From JBBROS01 sp965213855 (GTDB taxonomy: Bacteria; Pseudomonadota; Alphaproteobacteria; Acetobacterales; Acetobacteraceae): DNA of 64,000 nt. The stretch is taken from positions 310,001-374,000 of the forward strand of contig CBDCAA010000008.1 of the NCBI GenBank assembly GCA_965213855.1, written 5' to 3'. The notes beneath the pieces were generated by a model, which made no database searches, was not told the origin of the DNA, and saw only the letters and a list, made by a program, of their open reading frames with translations. Within the stretch, counting starts at the first letter, position 1. Every line of letters starts with the position of its first letter. Made by a program: the position numbers and the translations under genes. Shown piece by piece: positions 17,129 through 25,986 of this stretch.

Positions 17129-17754
17129 GGCTCCACCAGCCCGGTCGCGTCCCAGGCCGTTCCCGCCTCGGGCCGGCCCGAGATGTGGCGGTATGTCACA
17201 TAAATCATCGCGCCGCTCCGCATGTCCTTCCACCCGGTCGTGACCGAGCGGTAGCTGTTGCCCTCGAACCCCTCCCGGTAGTGCGCGATCTTCAACGTCG
17301 CGCGAACCTGGCCGAACACGTTGAGCATCTCCATGCCCTCGTTGCGCAGCACGTCGTGCCACTGCGCGCCGGGGGCCATCCGGGTATCGAACGCCACCGT
17401 CGTGCCGGTGGGGCCACGGATCACATGGGCGAGGGCGCCGTTCGCCGCCGCCGAGCCCGGCCAGGCTTCGGCCCAGATCCCGTAGAACATGGGGAACTCG
17501 GCGCCCGCCACCCGCACCAGGCAGAGCGCCGGGTCGGCGCCGGCGAGGCCGCCGTACTCGATAGGCGGCAGCACGCCGCGCTGCACGACCGTGCCCCGCG
17601 CCGGGCAGGCCGGCGGGGAGGGCCCGGTGCCGTCCACCGGCCGGATCCCCGGCCCGGTGTCCATCGGCGGCATCGCCCCCTGCGCCAGGGCGGCGCCCGG
17701 CAGGGCATACAGGCCGGCGCAGAGGGCCAGCATCCGGAGCAGCGGAGCGCCCAT
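17125..17754 (-). CDS. Secreted protein of unknown function
   Basis: A 209-residue protein that starts with a clear Sec signal peptide (MGAPLLRMLALCAGLYALPGAALAQ, cleavage near residue 25). The mature part has a conserved-looking core: PIEYGGLAGADPALCLVRV, FPMFYGIWAEAW, then WHDVLRNEGMEMLNVFGQVRATLKI and a basic aromatic end. I do not recognise a family. The ATG at 17754 is used because an upstream in-frame ATG at 17856 overlaps the isochorismatase gene and would bury the signal peptide. It overlaps the NTF2-like gene by four bases and is co-transcribed with it. Confidence 0.75.
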   Translation of the reverse strand: MGAPLLRMLALCAGLYALPGAALAQGAMPPMDTGPGIRPVDGTGPSPPACPARGTVVQRGVLPPIEYGGLAGADPALCLVRVAGAEFPMFYGIWAEAWPGSAAANGALAHVIRGPTGTTVAFDTRMAPGAQWHDVLRNEGMEMLNVFGQVRATLKIAHYREGFEGNSYRSVTTGWKDMRSGAMIYVTYRHISGRPEAGTAWDATGLVEP

Positions 17755-17764
17755 CGCGGGCGGG

Positions 17765-18424
17765 TCAGCCAGACGCGCCGGACCGGGACGCAGCCTTGGT
17801 GTAGCTCTGGTTGTCCGACAGCCACTCGTAGAACGGCAAATGCCCGCCGAACACATGCTTGAGCGTCCCTTCCGCCGTCGGACGGCGCCAATCCCACTGC
17901 AGCATCGCCGCGATCACCGCCCAATTGCAGACGATCGCCCCGGCCTGGGTCAGCCGCATGCACGACGTCAGCTCGCTCATCATGTCCCAGCAGCCGGACG
18001 CGTCATAGACGGCATAGACGTCGTAACCTTCGGCGAGGGCCGAGATGACCGGGTAGTAGAGGCACACATCGGTCGTGACCCCGGCCATGATGAGCTTGCG
18101 ACGCCCGGTCGCCTCCACCGCGGCCTTGAAGTTCGGATCCTCCCAGGCGTTGATCCAGCCGGGGCGCGAGATGTTGGGCGCGTTCGGGTGCATCTCGACC
18201 AGCTCCGGCATCAGCGGCCCGTTCGGGCCGTCGGCGAAGCTCGCCGTCAGCACGGTCGGAAGGTTGTGGACCTTGCCGATCGCGGCCAGCGCCAGCACGT
18301 TGGAGCGGAACTGGTCGAGGCGGATGTCCTGGACGCCCAGCATCGTGCCGGTCTGATGGTCGATCATCAGGAGGGCACAGTTCTCGGCCGTCAGGAACTC
18401 GTGGTAGCGCGTGTCGACGGACAT
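17765..18424 (-). CDS. Isochorismatase-family hydrolase (YcaC-like)
   Basis: A 219-residue cysteine hydrolase of the isochorismatase superfamily. Catalytic Asp is in ALLMIDHQTGTM near residue 22, and the nucleophile Cys lies in MAGVTTDVCLYYPVISALAEGYDVY, the conserved G-V-x-T-x-x-C element. The overall length and the W-x-D-P-N-F region resemble YcaC-like amidases with unknown natural substrates. The ATG at 18424 has AGGA eight bases upstream; the longer frame to 18634 is non-coding. It is the first gene of the operon that also has a secreted protein, an NTF2-like protein and a cupin, and it faces a divergent AraC regulator. Confidence 0.87.
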   Translation of the reverse strand: MSVDTRYHEFLTAENCALLMIDHQTGTMLGVQDIRLDQFRSNVLALAAIGKVHNLPTVLTASFADGPNGPLMPELVEMHPNAPNISRPGWINAWEDPNFKAAVEATGRRKLIMAGVTTDVCLYYPVISALAEGYDVYAVYDASGCWDMMSELTSCMRLTQAGAIVCNWAVIAAMLQWDWRRPTAEGTLKHVFGGHLPFYEWLSDNQSYTKAASRSGASG

Positions 18425-18626
18425 GGTTGGGATCCTTTGGCAGAGGTTCAAAGCCAGCTCTGCTGACATGGACGCGTGACCCTGATGAGCCTTCCCGCAC
18501 CCGCGACCCTTGCAAGCCTTCACCGACCCCGTATTGATCGAGTTGATCCAGGCTTTCGCAGAAATCACCCTAGCAGGGCTTTCCGGGCGAAATTTCCTGG
18601 CCATGAGCCGATTTGGCGGAGAGCCT

Positions 18627-19523
18627 ATGGTCACCGCAGCATCCTCGCCTGTGTTCGTGCGGAGCTACGGCGCCCCCATGCTCACGAAAACGGCGGCGGA
18701 TTGGGGTGAGGTGCGCGCCACCCTCATTCGCAGAGAGCGCGCCGCTGAGGTGCAGCAGCGGTTCCTCCTGCCCGATCACGTCTTCCGTCTGGGCGTGTCC
18801 GGCACGTTTGGGGCCGGAAGCACCACGGCCCTGGGGAATGCCCTGCCGGTTCCCCTGGCGCAGCAAGCCGGCACCAGCTCGTACTATCCTCCGGGGACAG
18901 CGATCCTCAACGAGGTCACTCGCGCGTCACGCCTGACCTACCTCACGGTCGAGATCGACCCTGGTCTGGCAGACAAGCTCCTTGTCGGCGAGGCCGCCGT
19001 CCGAAATCTGGAACCGGTGGCAGCTCTGGAAGACGAGTTGGTCACCGCCATCCTGCGGACCCTCATACCGGCCGCCGGCGATGCCGCACCGCCGCCACGT
19101 CTTTACGCCGAACAGGCGGCGCTGATGCTTCTTCTGACGGTGCAGCGCAGGTCGCGAGCGAACGGCGAGCGCGAGACACGGGTTCATCGAGGCGGCATGG
19201 CCGCGATCCACCTCCAGCGAGTGACCGACTATCTGTTGGACTGCATGGCCAAGGACGTTTCGCTCAACGATCTGGCTGCTTTGACGAGCCTGTCGCCGAC
19301 GCATCTATGCCGCGCGTTCAAACAGTCGACGGGAACGACACCCCACCGGTGGCGGCAGGCTGCGCGGATCGACAGGGCGAAGCAGCTCTTGACCGGCTCG
19401 CTGCTACCGATCGCTGAGATCAGTCTGGCCGTCGGCTTCTCAGGGCAGTCGCAATTCACGACGGCCTTTCGCCGCGAGACCGGCTCGACACCGAACAGGT
19501 GGCGCGCGCGCAACACGGAGTAA
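18627..19523 (+). CDS. AraC-family transcriptional regulator
   Basis: About 298 residues. The N-terminal two-thirds is an AraC-type sensing region (HVFRLGVSGTFGAGSTTALGNALPVPL). The C-terminal ~100 residues have two helix-turn-helix units: DVSLNDLAALTSLSPTHLCRAFKQSTGTTPHRW and LLPIAEISLAVGFSGQSQFTTAFRRETGSTPNRW. The ATG at 18627 follows GGAG at good spacing; in-frame ATGs at 18510 and 18603 are alternatives without a clear ribosome-binding site. It is divergent from the isochorismatase/cupin operon with about 200 bases between, so it probably controls that operon. Confidence 0.85.
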   Translation: MVTAASSPVFVRSYGAPMLTKTAADWGEVRATLIRRERAAEVQQRFLLPDHVFRLGVSGTFGAGSTTALGNALPVPLAQQAGTSSYYPPGTAILNEVTRASRLTYLTVEIDPGLADKLLVGEAAVRNLEPVAALEDELVTAILRTLIPAAGDAAPPPRLYAEQAALMLLLTVQRRSRANGERETRVHRGGMAAIHLQRVTDYLLDCMAKDVSLNDLAALTSLSPTHLCRAFKQSTGTTPHRWRQAARIDRAKQLLTGSLLPIAEISLAVGFSGQSQFTTAFRRETGSTPNRWRARNTE

Positions 19524-19634
19524 GCGCGAGCGAGACCAGGGCGTGCCTGACACAACGTCCGTCGCTCAGTGGTCGAGACCCTCGGCCAGCAAAGCCGTGG
19601 GCCATTGCTCGGTTTCGAGGGCGAGGTGCACCGC

Positions 19635-21137
19635 CTAGGCGGGTATGACGGACGCAACAGAAGCCCGGCTGCCACGCGAGACGAGGGTGACATAGGCTTC
19701 CGTGACGATCGTGACGAAAGTCGGCTCATGGCGCAGGTCGGCACCGAACACGGCTTCGACGTCCAATAGGGCGGCGACGTGGTCGGCCGGGCGGAGCCCC
19801 GCGCCGTCCAGCGTCGCGCGAAGAACGGCGGCCATCGGGTCGCGCACGTCGATCGGTCGGCCAGCCTCATCCTTCCCGCCGACGTAACGGATCCAGCCCG
19901 CAACGGCCAGCGCCAGGCAGGGCATGGGAAAGCCGAGTTTCAGGCGATGCCGCATGCTGGACAGCAGCCTGTGCGGCAGCTTTTGCGACCCGTCCATCGC
20001 GATCTGCCATGTCTGGTGCCGCACAGCGGTGTTGGCGAAGCGCGCCAGCAACGCGTCCGCATAGGCGCGGATGTCCAAGCCTGCCGGGACCGGAACGACA
20101 GGAATGACCTCCTCCCACAGCGCAAGCACGTATGACCGGAACGATGGGTCCGCCACCGTATCGGCAATCGTCCCGTGCCCGGCCAGGAAGCCGAGATAGG
20201 CCAGCGCCGAATGCGCGCCGTTCAGCATGCGCAGCTTCATGTGCTCGAACGGCGCGACGTCCGCCACGAACTCGGCACCGGCCCGCTCCCAGCTCGGGCG
20301 GCCCAGCGGGCCGAAGCGGTCCTCGATCACCCATTGCCGGAAAGGCTCGTGGCAGACCGGCGCCGCATCCATGAGCCCAGTGGCAGCCTGCGCGTCCCGC
20401 AGGTCCGTATCGGTCACGGCGGGTACGATCCGATCAACCATCGTGCACGGAAAGCAGACATGCTCCGCGATCCACCCGGCCAGCGCCCGGTCCCGCATGG
20501 CGGCGAGATCGTGCGTCAGAGCGGCCAGCACGCGGCCGTTCTGCGGCAGGTTGTCGCAGCACAGGACAGTGAACGGCGGTACCCCGGCCGCGCGCCGCGT
20601 CGCGAGCGAGGCCACCAGCAGACCGATGGCAGAGCGGGGCGCGGCCGGATGGCGGAGGTCGTGGACGATGTCCGGGTGCCCCCCGTCGAGCTGCCCGCTG
20701 GCCGGGTCATGGCAGTAGCCCTTCTCCGTGACCGTCAGGCTCACGATGCGGCACGCCGGATCGGCCATCAGGGCGACCACCTCGGCCGGGGCTTCCGGCG
20801 CCACGGCCAGACGTGTCAGGCATCCGACCACGCGCGCGTCCGTGGCGGCGCCGTTCCGGCACAGGGTGGTATAGAGGCCGTCCTGCGGTTGGAGCAGGTC
20901 GCGTTGGTCCGGCCGCCGGAGGCTGACGCCGACGATGCCCCACGGTCCCCCGTTCGGTGTCAGCACATCCTCGGTATAGAGCGCGAGATGGGCGCGGACG
21001 AAGGCACCCAACCCGAGGTGGACGATGCCGGGTGTCAGGGCATCGCGGTCGTATCCCGGGCCGGCCACCCTGGGCGGCAGCGCATGACGGGTGACGGCGG
21101 ACAGGCGCCTTGCGGTCCCATCCACGGCATCATTCAC
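19635..21137 (-). CDS. Mannitol dehydrogenase family protein
   Basis: A 500-residue polyol or uronate dehydrogenase of the long-chain mannitol dehydrogenase family. N-terminal NAD-binding region: IVHLGLGAFVRAHLALYTEDVL. Central domain: FTVLCCDNLPQNG. The catalytic region contains EPFRQWVIEDRF and FEHMKLRMLNGAHSALAYLGFLAG, with the conserved K-x-x-x-L-N-x-x-H. It oxidises a hexitol or pentitol to its ketose, or reduces a keto-sugar acid; mannitol, arabitol, fructuronate and others are all possible. The GTG at 21137 overlaps the upstream dehydrogenase stop as GTGA and is preferred over the long in-frame extension to 21260. It is the last gene of the second sugar operon. Confidence 0.9.
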   Translation of the reverse strand: MNDAVDGTARRLSAVTRHALPPRVAGPGYDRDALTPGIVHLGLGAFVRAHLALYTEDVLTPNGGPWGIVGVSLRRPDQRDLLQPQDGLYTTLCRNGAATDARVVGCLTRLAVAPEAPAEVVALMADPACRIVSLTVTEKGYCHDPASGQLDGGHPDIVHDLRHPAAPRSAIGLLVASLATRRAAGVPPFTVLCCDNLPQNGRVLAALTHDLAAMRDRALAGWIAEHVCFPCTMVDRIVPAVTDTDLRDAQAATGLMDAAPVCHEPFRQWVIEDRFGPLGRPSWERAGAEFVADVAPFEHMKLRMLNGAHSALAYLGFLAGHGTIADTVADPSFRSYVLALWEEVIPVVPVPAGLDIRAYADALLARFANTAVRHQTWQIAMDGSQKLPHRLLSSMRHRLKLGFPMPCLALAVAGWIRYVGGKDEAGRPIDVRDPMAAVLRATLDGAGLRPADHVAALLDVEAVFGADLRHEPTFVTIVTEAYVTLVSRGSRASVASVIPA

Positions 21138-22150
21138 GCCACGGCCTCGGTCCGGCCCGTCTCGGCGGAGCGCACCGCCGCTTCCAGCACCCGCATGGCG
21201 CACACGCCATCGGCGATGTCGGGCGCGTCCGACTCCTCGCCCCGGACCCGGCGCAGCCACGCGGCCAGCAGCGCGTGATAGCCCTTGTGGTCCTCGTTGG
21301 CGGCGGCGGTGTGGTTCGGCTCCCAGACCAGCGCGTCCTGCGCCGGGTCCAGCGTCGCAGCGGGGTCGCCCGCCTTGAACGGAGGCGAACGATAGAACCT
21401 GACCTCGTGCACGTTCCGCACCTCGACGCGCTTATGGTCGCCCATCACCTGCCACCACTCCATCGGCGTGCCCCGCGACTGGTGGGTTCCGACCACCACC
21501 GTCGCCAGCGCGCCGGACGCGAAGCCGTAGCCGATGTGGAGCAGGAGCTTGCCGGGCTCCATCTCGAAACGCCGGGTCGTCACGTCGCGCACCGGCTCGC
21601 TCATCAGCCAGGGCACCAGGTCCATGGCATGGACACAGTGGTGCAGGAGGAACCCCGTGTAGTCAGGGTTGCCAACGAAGTAACCCGGCGCCGTCATGTA
21701 TTCGCCCAGCAGGCTGGCCCGCACGCCAAAACCGGGGTCGCGCAGGATGTTGCCGGCGATGCGGTTGGCGGTGGCGTAGCGCTTCATGAAGCCCACCACA
21801 CAGGGCTGCCCGGTGCGGGCCGAAACCTCCGCCAGCGCCTGGGCCGCCGCGGCCGTGGCTGCGGGCGGTTTTTCCATGAACACCGGCAGGCCGCGCTCCA
21901 TCGCCGCCGCCCCGAAACGGGCATGCACGGCCGGGCCGACGGCCATGCCGACCGCGTCCAGCCCAGGATGCGCCAGCATGGCGTCGGCGTCCGCGTATCG
22001 GGCAACGACGCCATACCGGTTGCCGACGACCGCCAGGCGCTCCGGATTGGCGTCGCACAGTGCGGCGATCGTCACCGGCAGATGCGACAGCTGCGGCAGC
22101 AACATTTCGGCTGCATGGTTGCCGCAGCCGATCCAGCCGACCTGGATCAT
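21134..22150 (-). CDS. Gfo/Idh/MocA-family oxidoreductase
   Basis: A 338-residue NAD(P)-dependent sugar or cyclitol dehydrogenase. N-terminal Rossmann start: IQVGWIGCGNHAAEMLLPQL. The E-K-P motif is in LPVFMEKPPAATAAAAQAL. The C-terminal domain has GEYMTAPGYF and FLLHHCVHAMDLVPWLM, with the catalytic His pair region. Starts and stops overlap by four bases with both neighbours (ATGA upstream, GTGA downstream), so it is fully embedded in the operon. Its substrate is probably the carbohydrate handled by the neighbouring transporter and epimerase. Confidence 0.9.
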   Translation of the reverse strand: MIQVGWIGCGNHAAEMLLPQLSHLPVTIAALCDANPERLAVVGNRYGVVARYADADAMLAHPGLDAVGMAVGPAVHARFGAAAMERGLPVFMEKPPAATAAAAQALAEVSARTGQPCVVGFMKRYATANRIAGNILRDPGFGVRASLLGEYMTAPGYFVGNPDYTGFLLHHCVHAMDLVPWLMSEPVRDVTTRRFEMEPGKLLLHIGYGFASGALATVVVGTHQSRGTPMEWWQVMGDHKRVEVRNVHEVRFYRSPPFKAGDPAATLDPAQDALVWEPNHTAAANEDHKGYHALLAAWLRRVRGEESDAPDIADGVCAMRVLEAAVRSAETGRTEAVA

Positions 22151-23046
22151 GACCGTGCCACCGCGTGCAGGGCCGCACGCAGGAACGCGCCGCTGTGCCG
22201 CAGATCCTCGTCCTCGTCGCGAGATGGCGGCTTCCATTGCGCGAGCGGGATCGACAGCTCGTGGTGCAGCCGGCGGAACGGCTCCAGCGTGACCGCGCCC
22301 TCGTAGCCGATCGCGAACAGCGCCCGGCAGATCGGCAGCCAGTCGATGTGGCCGGTGCCGAGAAAGCCGCGGTGGTTCTCGTTGGCCTGGAAGTGCATCA
22401 GATGCGGCGCCGCCTGGCGGATCGCGTCCGGCAGGTCATTCTCCTCCATGTTCATGTGGAAGGTGTCGAGCATCACGCCGACAGCCGGGCTGCCGACCAG
22501 GTCGGCCAGGACGCAGGCCTGTCGCCCGGTGTTGCAGAAATCCGTCTCGAACCGGTTGAGCGGCTCCACCGCCAGCCGGATGCCATGTGCCGCGGCGTAG
22601 GCCCCACCCTCCTTGAGCCCGGCGACCACGCGGTCGACCCGCTCCCGGCGCTGGCCGGGGTCGAGCGGGCGGGGCGGGCGGCCGGCGAACACCAGCGGTG
22701 TGCCGTAAAGCGGCCCGCCCACCAGCGTCGCGCCGCACGCCACCGCCACGTCGACGCATCGGCGGATGTAGGCGACGCCGGCTGCGCGGGAGACCGGGTC
22801 GTCGCTGGCCAGGTCCCGGTCCACGTTGACCCGGGCGGCCAGGACCAAGCCCAGCCCGGCCTCCCGCGCGGCCGCGCCGGCCCTGGCCGGATCGACCTCG
22901 TCGCCCTCCGGGACGAGCAGCTCGCAGAACTCCATGCCGGCGGCCCTCATGCGCCGGAACAACGGCAGCTCGGCCGCGGTGATCGGCCTGGCGTAGGTCA
23001 TGGAGATGACGCCGATCGGCGGTGCCCAGGGCTTGGTCATGGTCAT
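22147..23046 (-). CDS. Sugar phosphate isomerase/epimerase (xylose isomerase-like TIM barrel)
   Basis: A 299-residue TIM-barrel protein of the AP-endonuclease-2-like isomerase family. Metal-ligand motifs are visible: GIRLAVEPLNRFETDF (Glu), GVMLDTFHMNMEE (Asp and His), HFQANENHRGFLGTGHIDW (His) and GAVTLEPF (final Glu). This set is characteristic of D-tagatose/D-psicose 3-epimerases and relatives, so a ketose 3-epimerase is likely. The ATG at 23046 overlaps the permease stop as ATGA. It is placed between the transporter and two dehydrogenases, fitting interconversion of the imported sugar or polyol. Confidence 0.88.
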   Translation of the reverse strand: MTMTKPWAPPIGVISMTYARPITAAELPLFRRMRAAGMEFCELLVPEGDEVDPARAGAAAREAGLGLVLAARVNVDRDLASDDPVSRAAGVAYIRRCVDVAVACGATLVGGPLYGTPLVFAGRPPRPLDPGQRRERVDRVVAGLKEGGAYAAAHGIRLAVEPLNRFETDFCNTGRQACVLADLVGSPAVGVMLDTFHMNMEENDLPDAIRQAAPHLMHFQANENHRGFLGTGHIDWLPICRALFAIGYEGAVTLEPFRRLHHELSIPLAQWKPPSRDEDEDLRHSGAFLRAALHAVARS

Positions 23047-23870
23047 CCTTTCACGGCCCCGCCGGTCATCCCGCCGACGAGGCGATTCTGCGTCAGCAGG
23101 AACAGGATCGTGGCCGGCAAGGCGACCAGCGTGCCGCCGGCCATCAGCAGGCCCCATTGCACCTGGTTCTCGCCGATGAAGCTTTGCAGCGCGACCGTGA
23201 CGGTACGGACGTGCTGACCAGCGAGCATCAGCGCGAACAGATACTCGTTCCATGAGGCGATGAAGAGGTAGATCCCCGTCGCAACCAGGCCCGGCACCGT
23301 GAGCGGCAACACCACGAACCGCATGGTTTGCCAGCGCGTGGCACCATCGATGGCCGCCGCGCCGTCCAGATCGGCCGGAATGCCGTCCATGTAGCTCGTC
23401 ATGAGCCAGATGGCGAACGGCAGCGTGAAGGTCGCGTGCCCGGCGATCAGCGCGAGGTAGGTATCCAGCAGCCCGAACTGCCGGAACAGCACGAACAGCG
23501 GCAAGATCAGCAGCACCACCGGAAACATGTTGATCGCAAGGAACTGCACCAGGAGCGCGCGCCGGCCGGGGAACCGGAAACGCGAGAACGCGTAGGCGGC
23601 CGGCAGTGACAGCGCCAGGCCCAGCAGCACCGCGCCGGCCGCCACCACGAAGCTGTCACGCAGGTTCTCCGCGAACGACGTGCGGGCCAGCAGTTCGATG
23701 TGGTTCGCAAGCGTGAGTGTGTCAGGCAGGATGCGCACCGGCGATTGCGTGAGGTCGCCCTCCGGACGGAATGACGACAGCACCATCCAGGCCCACGGAA
23801 CCAACGCGAACAGCAGGATGGCCGCCACCGGCAGCTCCGTGCCGAGCAGCAGGCGGAGGCGCCGGCTCAT
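23043..23870 (-). CDS. Carbohydrate ABC transporter permease (MalG type)
   Basis: A 275-residue inner-membrane protein with six hydrophobic segments. The cytoplasmic EAA loop is present as AAAIDGATRWQTMRFVVLPLTVPGLVATG, which contacts the ATPase. N-terminal AWMVLSSFRPEGDL and C-terminal QWGLLMAGGTLVALPATILFLL are typical of the MalG side. The ATG at 23870 overlaps the partner permease stop as ATGA; the long in-frame extension to 24641 is a shadow of that partner. It forms the import channel with the MalF-type protein encoded just upstream. Confidence 0.92.
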   Translation of the reverse strand: MSRRLRLLLGTELPVAAILLFALVPWAWMVLSSFRPEGDLTQSPVRILPDTLTLANHIELLARTSFAENLRDSFVVAAGAVLLGLALSLPAAYAFSRFRFPGRRALLVQFLAINMFPVVLLILPLFVLFRQFGLLDTYLALIAGHATFTLPFAIWLMTSYMDGIPADLDGAAAIDGATRWQTMRFVVLPLTVPGLVATGIYLFIASWNEYLFALMLAGQHVRTVTVALQSFIGENQVQWGLLMAGGTLVALPATILFLLTQNRLVGGMTGGAVKG

Positions 23871-24733
23871 GATGGGCGGCTCCGGACAAGGTAGGCCACC
23901 ACGACCCCCAGCAGCAGGATCGTCAGCATTACCGCCAGCGCCGAGCCCTGGCCGTAATTGCCGCCCGACCAGGCGGTGAGGAACGCATGCAGCGGCAAGG
24001 TCTGCGTCGCCGTGCCCGGGCCGCCGCCCGTCATGACCAGGATGAGGTCGAGCGAGTTGGCGACCCAGATCATGCGCAGCAGGAGGGCCGTGGTGATGAC
24101 CGCAAACAGGCCGGGCAGCGTGACATGGAAGAAACTGTGCCACGCCCCGGCGCCGTCCAACGCGGCCGCCTCGTACAGCTCGTCGGGAATGGCCTGCAGC
24201 CCGGCCAGCAGCGTCACCGCGAAGAACGGGAAACCCTGCCACACGACGGCCAGGATGACGGCCCCGAGCGCCGTTCCCGGCTGCGACAACCAGGCCACCG
24301 GCTCCGATAGCAAGTGCAGCCGCAATCCGACCGCGTTCACCAGGCCCAGGTTGAAGTCCAGCATCCAGGTCCAGACCAGGCCGATGATCACGGACGGCAG
24401 CGCCCAGGGCACGACCATCAGCGCTCGGGCCGCTCCGCGCCAGGCAAAGCGGCGGTTGAGCAGCAGCGCCGTCGCGAGCCCGAGCGCGAACTGCAGCCCG
24501 ACCGACACCACGACCCAAACGAACGAAAGGCCTAGGCTGCTCCAGAACACCGGGTCGGCCAAAGCGCGCGTGTAGTTGGCCAGGCCGATGAACGGCCGGA
24601 AGCGGGGGCGGAACAGCACCACGTCGTGCAACGACATCCACACCGTCTGCACCGCCGGGAACAGGACCAGAGCCGCTGTCAGCAGCAGCGCCGGCGCCAC
24701 GAGCAGCCAGGGGGTGGCAGCGCCGCGCTTCAT
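23867..24733 (-). CDS. Carbohydrate ABC transporter permease (MalF type)
   Basis: A 288-residue inner-membrane protein with six hydrophobic segments. It starts WLLVAPALLLTAALVLFPAVQTVWMSLHD, has the periplasmic FIGLANYTRAL stretch common to MalF-type subunits, and the EAA loop LYEAAALDGAGAWHSFFHVTLPGLFAVI. The GGGPGTATQTLPLHAFLTAW loop is also usual. It overlaps the MalG-type gene by four bases and begins 11 bases after the binding-protein stop. No ATPase gene is in the operon, so the channel must borrow a shared MsmX/MalK-like ATPase from elsewhere. Confidence 0.92.
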   Translation of the reverse strand: MKRGAATPWLLVAPALLLTAALVLFPAVQTVWMSLHDVVLFRPRFRPFIGLANYTRALADPVFWSSLGLSFVWVVVSVGLQFALGLATALLLNRRFAWRGAARALMVVPWALPSVIIGLVWTWMLDFNLGLVNAVGLRLHLLSEPVAWLSQPGTALGAVILAVVWQGFPFFAVTLLAGLQAIPDELYEAAALDGAGAWHSFFHVTLPGLFAVITTALLLRMIWVANSLDLILVMTGGGPGTATQTLPLHAFLTAWSGGNYGQGSALAVMLTILLLGVVVAYLVRSRPS

Positions 24734-24744
24734 CGCCCGGTGCC

Positions 24745-25986
24745 TCAGCCGAAATACAACGTCTCGAAGGTGGTCATCATGTCGTCTGGCGAGACTTGGC
24801 CCAGCAGCGCCTTCTGCGTCGTCTGTGGCCACACGGTGCGGGTGAAGTCGGCGGTTTGGGTCGTGGGCGGCAGCACGCGGGCCATCGGTAGGGACTGTTT
24901 CGAGGCGTCGATGAAGCGGCGCGGCTGCTCGGCCCAGCTCGCGAGGCTGGAGGTGGTGACCGGCAGCTGCGCCGACAGCTTGGCGAAGGCCGCGTTGCTT
25001 GCCCCCGTGGAGAGGAACGACACCCATTTCCACGCTGCATCCGGGTTGGTGCTCGCGGAGAACACGGCGCTTGATCCGTCGCCGTAGGTCGTCCACGGAT
25101 CCTGGCCGGGGCTACGCGGAACCGGGATCGCCGTGACCTTGTCGCCAAGGGCCGCCGTCAGGTCGTTGGCGGAGCCGATGTGGTGGATGGTCATCGCCGT
25201 CCGCCCGGCCTTCATGTTGTTGATGGTCTGAAGGAACCCGTCGGTGGGTGCGGAGGGCGGCGTCACGTGGTGGGTGCGGTGGAGGTCGATGAACCAGCGA
25301 TTGGCCGCCAACGCCGCCGGGCTGACCAGGCCGCCCTTCGCGAGCGTCGCGCCGCCGCCCAGCACGAAGGTCGCCCAGAAATCGTGCCCGCCCGAGCCGC
25401 CGCGCAGCCCGAAGCCCCAGCGGTCGCCACCGGTCAGCGCCTGGGCGCTCGACAGGAACATGTCGAAGCTGGTGGGCATCGGCAGGGTTTTCTCGGCGAA
25501 CCAGTCCTGCCTGACATACAAGTACAGCACCACGTATTGCAGCGGGACGTAGTACTGCTTGCCGTCCGGCGCACGGTGCAATGTCCACAGGTCGTCGGAG
25601 ATGTCGGCCTTGTCCGCCCACCCGGCAATGCGGCTGTCGAGCGGCAACAGCGCCTCCATCTCCATCAGGCGCGGCATGTTTTGGAACTTCACCATGGCCG
25701 CGTCCGGGCCGTTCCCGGCGATCAGCGCGGTATACAGCCGCGTGTCGTAGTCGCCGCCGCCGCCCCAGGGAATGCTTTCCGCCTGGATGCGGATGCCCGG
25801 GTTCGCCGCCTCGAACGCCTGGATCAGCGCGGCCGGCGAGGCCCTTGGATCGTCAAAGTGGTACCACCATCGCACGGTGGCCGGCTTCTGGGCGTGGGCG
25901 GCCGGTGCAAGCACGGGGGAGGCGAGGATAGCGGGCGCTGCCAGGGCAGGCAGGGCGGTCAGCAGCGTGCGGCGGGGAAGCGTCAT
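24745..25986 (-). CDS. Extracellular sugar-binding protein (family 1)
   Basis: A 413-residue solute-binding protein of the MalE/UgpB class. The N-terminus LPRRTLLTALPALAAPAILA carries an RR pair before the hydrophobic core, so a Tat-type signal is possible though Sec export is not excluded. The mature part begins TVRWWYHFDDPRASPAALIQAFEAANPGI and continues with the characteristic PDAAMVKFQNMPRLMEMEALLPLD and ASTNPDAAWKWVSFLSTGASN. The ATG at 25986 overlaps the esterase stop as ATGA. It captures the substrate for the two permeases that follow. Confidence 0.92.
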   Translation of the reverse strand: MTLPRRTLLTALPALAAPAILASPVLAPAAHAQKPATVRWWYHFDDPRASPAALIQAFEAANPGIRIQAESIPWGGGGDYDTRLYTALIAGNGPDAAMVKFQNMPRLMEMEALLPLDSRIAGWADKADISDDLWTLHRAPDGKQYYVPLQYVVLYLYVRQDWFAEKTLPMPTSFDMFLSSAQALTGGDRWGFGLRGGSGGHDFWATFVLGGGATLAKGGLVSPAALAANRWFIDLHRTHHVTPPSAPTDGFLQTINNMKAGRTAMTIHHIGSANDLTAALGDKVTAIPVPRSPGQDPWTTYGDGSSAVFSASTNPDAAWKWVSFLSTGASNAAFAKLSAQLPVTTSSLASWAEQPRRFIDASKQSLPMARVLPPTTQTADFTRTVWPQTTQKALLGQVSPDDMMTTFETLYFG